Assembly (NCBI GenBank): GCA_900317155.1
Contig: ONFO01000022.1
Location: 22,234-86,233 of the forward strand
Source of the DNA: an uncultured Bacteroidales bacterium
Lineage (GTDB): Bacteria > Bacteroidota > Bacteroidia > Bacteroidales > F082
DNA: 64,000 nucleotides
Direction: 5' to 3'
In this document: piece after piece, positions 17,071-23,977 of the stretch
Layout: each line of letters begins with the position of its first letter
How positions within the stretch are numbered: the stretch's first letter is position 1
The notes under the pieces: generated by a model
The model's database searches: none
What the model saw: the letters and a program-made list of their open reading frames with translations, nothing else
Told to the model about the DNA's origin: nothing
Program-made: the position numbers and the translations under genes

Positions 17071-19419
17071 CTATGATTTCATTCTTTCCTGCGCATCCTT
17101 ACCAGCACCAGTTCCTTTGTATTTGCTACGGGTCGAGTTTAGACGATAATACACCGACACTTGGAACTTATGCGTTGAGAAAACATTGTTTTGCTGAATT
17201 TGGTAGTAACCCATGTCGCTGTATTCGTTCATTCCACAATGTCGCAGGATGTCGAGTACCGCGGCACGGATGGTGAGCGACTTGTCCTTCAAGAAGCTCT
17301 TCTGCACGACAACGCCAAGGTTCATGTAGTTGTAATCGTTGTAGAAATTCAACTGATGGCCGCGCGAGCGAAACATGAAATTGATGTCAACTTTCCAATC
17401 GTGCTTGAAACTGAAGGTGTTGAAGGCATTGAAGGTAAAGACTGGTTTGTCGAAATAGGCCCTGCGTGTACCTTCTGGAACGTGAATGTCTTCGAGGTCG
17501 AGCCAAAGGTCTTGTTTCTCCATGCCTGCGGTGGCGTTGAGCGACCAAATGCCCGCTCTTGGTGTTGCCGAAATGTAGGCGCCAATCGTATTCACAGGTT
17601 TGTCGAGGTTGATATGTTTGATGAGGGCGGCATCGCCATCGGTGAGGTAAGCCCACTGCGTGATGGGGTTCTTGCAATGTCCGTAGGAAGCCGTGAACGC
17701 GAGCCATTTGTAGCCCACATTCAGCGTGAGGTCCTGAATTCGCTCGTTGAGCAGTTGCGAGTTGCCCGCCTGCATCGAATAGCGACTGATGTAGGTGACG
17801 GCGTCGTTCATCGCGAAAAAACTCGGGCGGTTGGTCTTGATGCCATACGACAGGCCCATCTCCACCTTGCCCAAAGCAACGGAATAGGAGGCCGTCGGGA
17901 AGAACTCGTCCTGCGGACGATAGAGGAAATCGTTGTTGGTCACATCTCTATAGTCCAAAAGCGTGTGTTCGTAACGCATTCCAATACTGGCTTGTCCCCA
18001 TTTCCCGAAATCGCAGGCATATTGCGCAAAGGCAGCGATATTGTTTTCCGTGATGTCGGCATCGGTGTTGGCAATGGTTTGTTTGTCAATCCAATAGGTG
18101 TTGTGACGTTTGGCGAAGGTCATCTCCGTGCCTGCCTCGATACTGCCTTTCCAAACGGGATAGGAAAGCACCAACTTGGAAGCATAGAGCCTGCTCTCCG
18201 CTCCCGACCTGCTTCTGACAAAGTCATCTTCTATCAGGCTTTGCTCCACATTTTCACGGTCGGTGTTGGTCGCCGTGTTCAGGAAGTCGAAGTTGAAGTC
18301 GATGCCGAGTTTGCCCGATGTGCCATTGTAATAGGCATTGGTGAGGATTCCGAGCGGCTTGGTTTCCTTGCTGGTCTGCACGCTGTAGAGATGGTCGAGG
18401 AAGACATCGTTTTCAAAGACATTCTCATCATAGATGACCTTATTCTCGCCGCCGAGATAATGCGTCAGGTCGGCGCGGATGCCCAAGGAATGATTGTCGG
18501 AAACTTGCCAGTTGGCGCCAGTGGTATAAACGAGTTGGTCGTTTTTCCAGGTCATGGTGTAGGGCCCTGCCTGACGGAACACCTTAGTGGTGTTGGCGAT
18601 TTCCTCCAAGCTGCTGTATTGGCGGTAATCCGTATGCCTGTAATACACCGAGCCAAACACATCGACACCGTTTTTGCGGTAGTTCAAGCCAAGTTTTCCG
18701 CGGGGTGTGTTGCAACCGTACTGCAAATCTTGGTCGTCGGTCAGGTTCAGGTCAAGGCTGAGGCCATCGCCTTGTTGTTTCTTAGTGCGGATGCGGACCA
18801 CAGCCCGCACCGTAGCATCATATTGCGCTCCTGGGTTGTTGATGACTTCCACATCGCGGATGTCATCGCTGCGCAGGCGGCGCAGTTCGCTGTCATCGCG
18901 CATCAGCCGCCCGTTGATATAGATAATCGGTGAGCCTTTGCCCAAGACCTCCAAACCATCCTCACTGCCGGTCATTCCAGGCACTTTGGTTAGCATTTCT
19001 TGTGCCGTCCCCGAATCCTCAAGCACCGAACCTTGGATGGTGGTAATCATCGAGTTACCTGTCAGCCGCGTTTGGGGCAACTGGCTCTTCACAACCACCT
19101 CGCCCAGCATTTGTGCATCCATCGTCATCTGGATGGTCAAGCCGTTTGTGGGCTTTGCATATTGGGTTTGGTAGCCCACGCACGACACTTTCAGCAGGCC
19201 GTCTTTTTTGTCGGTCGGCAAGAGGAATGAGCCTTGCTCATCGGTTACCGTTCCTTGCACAAAGGTCGAGTCGGGAAGCGAAAGCAGCATCACATTCACG
19301 AAGGGCATAGGTTCGCCGTTTTCATCGGTGATGTGGCCAACCAGGTTTTGGTTTTGAGCCAATGCTGAAACCGTCATCAGCAATGCAGCGGTAAGAGTTA
19401 TTAATTTCAGTGTTTTCAT
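17071..19419 (-). CDS. Outer-membrane beta-barrel receptor (CarboxypepD_reg plus plug plus barrel)
   Basis: 782 residues from the ATG at 19419; an upstream ATG at 19440 would overlap the preceding gene and lengthen the signal peptide. After the signal peptide (ending ALAQ) come a carboxypeptidase-regulatory-like domain (NLVGHITDENGEPMPFVNVML ... VSCVGYQ), a TonB plug-like segment (VVVKSQLPQTRLTGNSM ... IYINGRLM ... IRDVEVINNPGAQYD) and a barrel of the OMP_b-brl_3 type ending in aromatic strands. Usually such proteins move substrates across the outer membrane or act as surface receptors. No SusD partner is adjacent, so it is not a typical polysaccharide-utilisation pair. It follows the Cys-rich gene by 10 bp. 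Confidence 0.88.
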   Translation of the reverse strand: MKTLKLITLTAALLMTVSALAQNQNLVGHITDENGEPMPFVNVMLLSLPDSTFVQGTVTDEQGSFLLPTDKKDGLLKVSCVGYQTQYAKPTNGLTIQMTMDAQMLGEVVVKSQLPQTRLTGNSMITTIQGSVLEDSGTAQEMLTKVPGMTGSEDGLEVLGKGSPIIYINGRLMRDDSELRRLRSDDIRDVEVINNPGAQYDATVRAVVRIRTKKQQGDGLSLDLNLTDDQDLQYGCNTPRGKLGLNYRKNGVDVFGSVYYRHTDYRQYSSLEEIANTTKVFRQAGPYTMTWKNDQLVYTTGANWQVSDNHSLGIRADLTHYLGGENKVIYDENVFENDVFLDHLYSVQTSKETKPLGILTNAYYNGTSGKLGIDFNFDFLNTATNTDRENVEQSLIEDDFVRSRSGAESRLYASKLVLSYPVWKGSIEAGTEMTFAKRHNTYWIDKQTIANTDADITENNIAAFAQYACDFGKWGQASIGMRYEHTLLDYRDVTNNDFLYRPQDEFFPTASYSVALGKVEMGLSYGIKTNRPSFFAMNDAVTYISRYSMQAGNSQLLNERIQDLTLNVGYKWLAFTASYGHCKNPITQWAYLTDGDAALIKHINLDKPVNTIGAYISATPRAGIWSLNATAGMEKQDLWLDLEDIHVPEGTRRAYFDKPVFTFNAFNTFSFKHDWKVDINFMFRSRGHQLNFYNDYNYMNLGVVVQKSFLKDKSLTIRAAVLDILRHCGMNEYSDMGYYQIQQNNVFSTHKFQVSVYYRLNSTRSKYKGTGAGKDAQERMKS

Positions 19420-19429
19420 CTTTTTGAGT

Positions 19430-19861
19430 TTATTTTTCAACTTCTATTCTCATTTTGCAATCCGCTCCCCCACCCAAGATGGAGTGACAAAGCGTTACGG
19501 TGAAATTTTTGCCTTTCCACAAACTTTGCATCGAATACATCACGCTTTGGCGCGAACATTCACAGAGCAAAGGTGTTGTGACATATCCTTTTTTGCACAA
19601 TTCACAAGTGCATTCCAAAAAAACCAGCCGATAGACACGACCTTTTTCGACAACCTCACCTTTCACTCCTGGCAAATCATTGGCCATCTCAAAGAAAACA
19701 TCCATGTCACCTTTAGCGTCCTCATAGAGTTTTTGGTAAACCGAAAGCGTACCACCTTTCACACAGTTCTTTCCGCATTCCGCGAAGAAAACTGACCGTT
19801 GTTCTGGTGAAAGCTGTGCAACGCCTTTCTCGAATCCCTTAAACCAATTTGATAATTCCAT
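19430..19861 (-). CDS. Cysteine-rich hypothetical protein
   Basis: 143 residues, no signal peptide. Nine cysteines include FAECGKNCVKGG near residue 30 and ECTCELCKKGYV ... LCECSRQS around 85-105, suggesting metal or Fe-S binding. The form resembles DUF6144-like Bacteroidetes proteins but I cannot confirm a family. It is the first gene of a two-gene unit with the outer-membrane barrel protein. Confidence 0.72.
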   Translation of the reverse strand: MELSNWFKGFEKGVAQLSPEQRSVFFAECGKNCVKGGTLSVYQKLYEDAKGDMDVFFEMANDLPGVKGEVVEKGRVYRLVFLECTCELCKKGYVTTPLLCECSRQSVMYSMQSLWKGKNFTVTLCHSILGGGADCKMRIEVEK

Positions 19862-19891
19862 AACGATGTGATTTTAAACCTGTAAGAATCT

Positions 19892-20062
19892 TAGGGACAC
19901 GGGACAACGGGACTTATAAAACTATGACCATTGACCATGACCACTTTCACAGGAATGTTGAGGCTTCTGCCCTTGGTTGAAGTGGTCATAGTCATAGTCA
20001 CAAGTCATAGTCCCTTAGTCTCGCGTCCAATATGTAAACTAAAGTTGTTCATCTACTTATTC
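19892..20062. repeat. Dispersed hairpin repeat, copy A
   Basis: Arms at 19921-19950 and 19979-20012 (ACTATGACCATTGACC-type against its complement) enclose a spacer containing GCCCTTGGTTGAAG. The right flank (AGTCTCGCGTCC ... GTTCATCTACTTATT) is the reverse complement of the left flank of copy B at 52629-52795, whereas the spacer has the same plus-strand orientation in both. The centre is therefore inverted relative to the flank between copies. Confidence 0.75.
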
Positions 20063-20079
20063 ACTATATGGTTGATCAT

Positions 20080-20727
20080 TCAGCGGGCGAGTACAATATT
20101 ATTGTCATACTCAAAGACCTTTATGGTTTTTTGTAATTCATCCAAAAATCTTGCTCCATGTCCACCATCCATCTGCACATGATGGAACTGGAAGGATATG
20201 GGTAAGGTGACCTTGAGCCAACCTTTGCGATATTTGCCCCACATTACCATAGGATTGCAAAACTGGTCTGTATATTGGTTGATGATGCCATCCAACTCGG
20301 TAATAGTCATTGCCGAAGTCCCGATGACCATAGAATCAGCCTCGAAAGTGCTTTTACAAGACAAACTCACCGATTGAGTCGAAGTCAAGTATTCAGTACT
20401 AAACTGCTCAAAATCATCAGTATAAGGAATGTCGCACGAATTGATACCACCAACCTTGTTGTTTACGATGATATTGACGGCTAAACGGTCGTACTTGAAC
20501 AATTTCCCATGCTCGGGAAGCAAGTAGAATTCTTCCATCTGGCTTGCTGCCTTGCCGATGCACCAACACAAAATCGCATTGAATTTCAACCCTTTTCGTC
20601 TACTCACCTTATAAAGCCGCGTCACGTCGAAGGTCTTGGTGAGTGTCACCATCGGCATGGGCGACTTCATCCATAGCTCAAATGCCTGAGCCCGATTCGT
20701 GTCTTGTGGGTTGATTTCTTGTTTCAT
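20080..20727 (-). CDS. Chloramphenicol-acetyltransferase-like (CatA-type) O-acetyltransferase
   Basis: 215 residues from the ATG at 20727 (MKQEINPQDTNR). The length and order match trimeric CAT proteins: N-terminal FELWMKSPMPMVTLTKTFDVT, GLKFNAILCWCIGKA, and FQFHHVQMDGGHGARFLDEL carrying the catalytic HHxxxDG motif (His182-His183, Asp187, Gly188). It would transfer acetyl from acetyl-CoA to a hydroxyl. Chloramphenicol resistance should not be assumed: many Bacteroidetes homologues are uncharacterised. Its promoter is a near duplicate of the PNPOx gene promoter. Confidence 0.85.
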   Translation of the reverse strand: MKQEINPQDTNRAQAFELWMKSPMPMVTLTKTFDVTRLYKVSRRKGLKFNAILCWCIGKAASQMEEFYLLPEHGKLFKYDRLAVNIIVNNKVGGINSCDIPYTDDFEQFSTEYLTSTQSVSLSCKSTFEADSMVIGTSAMTITELDGIINQYTDQFCNPMVMWGKYRKGWLKVTLPISFQFHHVQMDGGHGARFLDELQKTIKVFEYDNNIVLAR

Positions 20728-20759
20728 TAGAAATATGTTTTTTCCAATCAAAGCGAATG

Positions 20760-20817
20760 CAAAATTAGGGTATTATCCGTCACGAAGCGAAAACCCAATG
20801 TGGACAATTACGTGGAC
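20760..20817 (-). promoter_or_regulatory. Promoter and operator of the CAT-like gene
   Basis: Minus-strand box TAATTTTG at 20760-20767 and the plus-strand repeat TGGACAATTACGTGGAC at 20801-20817. Sequence and spacing match the promoter at 15985-16042, including GGTTTTC and ACGGA segments between operator and box. Confidence 0.7.
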
Positions 20818-20854
20818 ATTATTAATCAAATCACCATTGATAATGAAAATGTTG

Positions 20855-20862
20855 TAGTTTTG
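20855..20862 (+). promoter_or_regulatory. Promoter -7 box for the C10 protease gene
   Basis: TAGTTTTG (TAnnTTTG), giving a leader of about 160 nt that contains the hairpin at 20920-20995. Confidence 0.5.
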
Positions 20863-20919
20863 CGGTGTAAATCAAATTTTGAGCAAAATGAGTTTGTAGA
20901 TACGAGAAAATAGCTGTTT

Positions 20920-20995
20920 GGCTGTCAGCCTTCAGCCATCAGCAATCAGCTATAGTGCTACCAAGCTGAAAGCTGACGGCTGATAGCTTACAGCC
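20920..20995. repeat. Long imperfect palindrome in the C10 protease leader
   Basis: Two 32-bp arms (20920-20951 and 20964-20995) pair with six mismatches around a 12-nt loop; each arm is made of CAGC/CAGCC sub-repeats. It lies between the promoter at 20855 and the start at 21029, so it should form a strong stem in the mRNA leader. Confidence 0.75.
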
Positions 20996-21028
20996 AATGA
21001 ACCAATAGAAATTGAAAAAACACATAAT

Positions 21029-22111
21029 ATGTCAAAAGTTCTTTCCTTATTACTAATTGCTCTTTGCGCTTTGAACAGCTGGGCGCAAGCTCCTCTTCTG
21101 AAAACCGTTGAAAAACCTGTTGCGGCTACTACAACGCTTCGCGCGGATGGATTGCTTCATTCGCATTGGACACAGGATTATCCATACAACCAGCTTTGCC
21201 CCAGAGACCCAGTGAATGGCAATGCCTACAGCGTTGCTGGCTGTCCTGCCGTTGCCATGGGGCAGATTATCAACTATTTGCGAACAACAGAATGCACCCG
21301 CTTTACCGACGATGACGACTACAACCATTACTATGCGGGTCGCAATTATGTCATCGACGACGATTGGGCAAGCTTGAAATTTCCGTCCTTCCCGATGCTG
21401 AACGAAATGTTGGATTCCATCGACGCCACTTTCCAACGCGGTGAGGAACTGCCTGACGAGTTGGCCGCCGCCTTGGTCTTTGCTTGCGGCACGGCCTGCA
21501 CGCAGGTCTATACTTCGGAGGGTTCGGGCACCTTCTATGTGGACCAAGCATTTGAGGCCTACCAACGCTTTGGCTTTACGGACTGCGTGCTGTATCGCGA
21601 GCCCAGTGACGAAATGTACGCCACCTTGATTTCCAATCTGCAAGCTGGTTATCCCGCCCATCTAGCTGTTGAAAATCCTGCTGGAACAGTAGGACACAAT
21701 GTAGTGGTCGATGGCTATCGCGAGTCGGATGGCAAGTTCCATATCAACTTCGGCTATGGCGGCACTCTAGACAACTGGTACGACATCCCCGACCCGAATT
21801 TCTATTACGGCATGACCAAGGTGGAAGGTATCATCTTGAATATTATTCCTAAAGATGGACCTTTGGCCGTTCACGAAAACGCCAAACAACAACCGCTTGA
21901 AGTTTATCCCAACCCCGTTTCCGATGTCCTCTTTATTAAAAACCTTCCTTGCAAAAAGGTAGAGTTTTCCATTTTCAATATGTTAGGCCAGGAAGTGACT
22001 ACAGGTTACTCAACTGGAACCATTTCCGTGGCCGGATTGGAAAAGGGGCTTTATTTCTTGCAGGTTAAGGGAGAAGGCATCTGTGAGACGGTGAAATTTG
22101 TGGTGAAGTAA
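21029..22111 (+). CDS. C10-family (streptopain-like) cysteine protease with T9SS sorting domain
   Basis: 360 residues with a signal peptide (1-20). The catalytic cysteine is Cys72 in AGCPAVAMGQIINYL and the catalytic histidine His223 in GTVGHNVVVDGY, followed by HINFGYGGTLDNWYDIP, where the Gly-Tyr replaces the usual Gly-Trp before the conserved GG. Spacing between Cys and His (151) is close to that of streptococcal SpeB. There is little N-terminal propeptide: only about 20 residues separate the signal peptide from the core, so it may lack the usual inhibitory pro-domain. C-terminal 75 residues are T9SS type A (VYPNPVSDVLF ... NMLGQEV ... GLYFLQVKGE). A secreted proteinase. Confidence 0.87.
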   Translation: MSKVLSLLLIALCALNSWAQAPLLKTVEKPVAATTTLRADGLLHSHWTQDYPYNQLCPRDPVNGNAYSVAGCPAVAMGQIINYLRTTECTRFTDDDDYNHYYAGRNYVIDDDWASLKFPSFPMLNEMLDSIDATFQRGEELPDELAAALVFACGTACTQVYTSEGSGTFYVDQAFEAYQRFGFTDCVLYREPSDEMYATLISNLQAGYPAHLAVENPAGTVGHNVVVDGYRESDGKFHINFGYGGTLDNWYDIPDPNFYYGMTKVEGIILNIIPKDGPLAVHENAKQQPLEVYPNPVSDVLFIKNLPCKKVEFSIFNMLGQEVTTGYSTGTISVAGLEKGLYFLQVKGEGICETVKFVVK

Positions 22112-22130
22112 TCAACGCTTGCGTATTCTT

Positions 22131-22172
22131 GCAACGGCAAAAACTAATAGTCGCAAGACAAAATAAACTAAT
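22131..22172 (+). repeat. Degenerate upstream copy of the Fic promoter-operator
   Basis: TATTCTTGCAACGGCAAAA followed by ACTAAT at 22143 and again at 22167, 24 bp apart. It aligns with the Fic promoter and first operator repeats (22267-22315) about 143 bp downstream, which suggests a decayed duplication. Confidence 0.6.
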
Positions 22173-22266
22173 AAAAAAAGCCACAATTATTGAAATTCTG
22201 CAGCAAAAAGTGGAGTGTTTTTTCACTTTTTGAGGTATGTAGTTTATTGAAATAGAAAAAGATTTG

Positions 22267-22274
22267 TATCTTTG
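22267..22274 (+). promoter_or_regulatory. Promoter -7 box for the Fic gene
   Basis: TATCTTTG (TAnnTTTG). Transcription would start near 22280, immediately before the operator array at 22286. Confidence 0.65.
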
Positions 22275-22285
22275 CAGCGTCAAAA

Positions 22286-22363
22286 ACTAATGTTAGTAAG
22301 ACAAAATATACTAATGTTAGTAAAGCAAAATAAACTAATAACAGCGGTGCAAAATATACTAAT
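22286..22363 (+). promoter_or_regulatory. Four 24-bp tandem repeats between the Fic promoter and start codon (candidate operator)
   Basis: ACTAAT begins at 22286, 22310, 22334 and 22358: exactly 24 bp apart each time. The first two units contain the palindrome ACTAATGTTAGT and share the tail AAGACAAAATA/AAAGCAAAATA. The last ACTAAT abuts the ATG at 22364. Four sites on the same helical face downstream of the transcription start are well placed for repression by an oligomerising DNA-binding protein, most simply the Fic protein through its own N-terminal domain. Confidence 0.75.
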
Positions 22364-23875
22364 ATGGCAACAATACAAGAGAAATTGGCGGAGTCATTGG
22401 CGGTGTTGAAGGCATATCAGGACGCCCACGGGGACAATCTGGTGATTCAAGGAGCGGACACACTAGGACGGACACATACAGAACGGTTGGTGAACAGCGG
22501 ATACCTTCAGATGGTCATGAAGGGATGGTATATCCCGTCATCGCCAGGGAGCGAGGGTGATTCAACGGTGTGGTATGTGTCGTACTGGCACTTCATTACG
22601 GCTTATTTAGACAAGAGATTCAATGGGGCTTGGTGCCTGTCGCCGGAGCTGTCACTCTATTTCCACAGCGGGAAGACGGTGATTCCCAAACAATTGATTG
22701 TGCGCTGCGAGAACGGAACAAACAACATCCTGCAACTGCCTTTCGGAACTTCGCTTGTGGACATCAAGGCAAGCCTTCCGCCAGAGGTGATACGGGAGCC
22801 GCGTTATGGCGTGCGATTGTATCCCATGGAATATGCCTTGTTGATGGTGGGACCGGATTATTATCGCCGTGATGCGTTGGAGGCAAGGACTTGTCTGGCC
22901 AGCTTGCGCGATGTCTCGCCCATCGTCTTGGCGGCCATCGACGGAGGACATACCACCCGGGCGGGTCGCGTGGCAGGTGCGTTGCGCTCCATCGGACGCG
23001 AGGAGATGGCTGATGAGTTATTGCGTATGATGCGCCAAGTGGGGCATACCGTGACGGAGGAGAATCCGTTTGAGGAGAATATGCGGATAGCGACATTTGT
23101 GGAATCGCCATACGCATCGCGTATCCGCTTGATGTGGATGCAGATGCGGAAGGTGGTAATAAACACGATAAAAATCCAGCCAGTACAGCAAGATGCGGCA
23201 TCGGTGCTGGCGATGATGGATGCAACGTATGTTAAGGACAGCTATAACTCCTTGTCGATAGAAGGCTATAAGATTACGGAAGGTCTGCTAGAGCGTGTTC
23301 GGAGTGGCAACTGGGATCCTGAGAAAAACGAGGAGGACAAGGAACGCAGGAATGCTTTGGCCGCCCGTGGATATTATCAAGCATACGAATTGCTGAAGCA
23401 AGGCGTAAAGGAATGTTTTTCGGGCAAGGCACCTGCGCAGTTGTATGTGAAAGGGCATCAGGACTGGCACTTTCAGTTGTTTGAGCCATGCGTCAGGGCA
23501 GGCATAGTGAAGGCATCGGATTTGATAGGATACCGCAGGCATCAGGTATATATCCGGAATTCCATGCACACGCCATTGAATCCTGACGCTGTGTTGGATG
23601 CGATGAGTGCCTTGTCGGATTTGATGATGGAAGAGGAGAACGCGTTGGTGCGTGCCATTTTAGGGCATTTCTTCTTCGTTTATATCCATCCCTACATGGA
23701 CGGCAACGGACGCACGGCGCGTTTCGTGATGAACAGCCAATTGGTGACGGCTGGTTACCCCTGGGTAGTGGTTCCCGTGGCACGCCGACAGGAGTATATG
23801 GCGGCATTAGAACAGGCCAGTGTGGAGGGAAATATTGAAGGGTTTGTGAGGTTTATTGGGAGGGAGATGGGATAA
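22364..23875 (+). CDS. Fic-domain enzyme with AbiEi-like N-terminal winged helix
   Basis: 503 residues. Residues 1-60 resemble an AbiEi-type winged helix (LGRTHTERLVNSGYLQMVMKGWYIP), and 60-220 continue the AbiEi-like antitoxin architecture. The Fic core follows: the inhibitory-helix motif S/TxxxE(G/N) is present as Ser296-Leu-Ser-Ile-Glu300-Gly301, and the catalytic loop HPYMDGNGR spans 442-450. Fic enzymes usually move AMP from ATP to a protein hydroxyl. Having the inhibitory motif on the same chain places it with class II Fic proteins, held off until released. The fused DNA-binding part and the 24-bp repeat array upstream suggest autoregulation. No separate antitoxin gene is visible. Confidence 0.88.
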   Translation: MATIQEKLAESLAVLKAYQDAHGDNLVIQGADTLGRTHTERLVNSGYLQMVMKGWYIPSSPGSEGDSTVWYVSYWHFITAYLDKRFNGAWCLSPELSLYFHSGKTVIPKQLIVRCENGTNNILQLPFGTSLVDIKASLPPEVIREPRYGVRLYPMEYALLMVGPDYYRRDALEARTCLASLRDVSPIVLAAIDGGHTTRAGRVAGALRSIGREEMADELLRMMRQVGHTVTEENPFEENMRIATFVESPYASRIRLMWMQMRKVVINTIKIQPVQQDAASVLAMMDATYVKDSYNSLSIEGYKITEGLLERVRSGNWDPEKNEEDKERRNALAARGYYQAYELLKQGVKECFSGKAPAQLYVKGHQDWHFQLFEPCVRAGIVKASDLIGYRRHQVYIRNSMHTPLNPDAVLDAMSALSDLMMEEENALVRAILGHFFFVYIHPYMDGNGRTARFVMNSQLVTAGYPWVVVPVARRQEYMAALEQASVEGNIEGFVRFIGREMG

Positions 23876-23977
23876 TGTGAATTGCATCTTTCCCTCACAT
23901 ATATAAGTTTCACTCTCACATGGTATAAAAGCAATATAAGGTCTAATCTACTCTTGTGGTTTTAGCCTAAAAACGCA

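Noticed and set aside
17191-18933. A 580-residue open frame on the plus strand
   Set aside because: It lies wholly opposite the outer-membrane barrel gene (17071-19419), whose product has a clear family; the opposite frame has no recognisable motif.
20080-20727. Chloramphenicol resistance gene
   Set aside because: The catalytic motif fits the CAT fold, but homologues without that activity are common and there is no resistance-element context.
22286-22363. CRISPR array
   Set aside because: The units repeat with no spacers between them, are only four in number, abut a start codon and there are no cas genes nearby.
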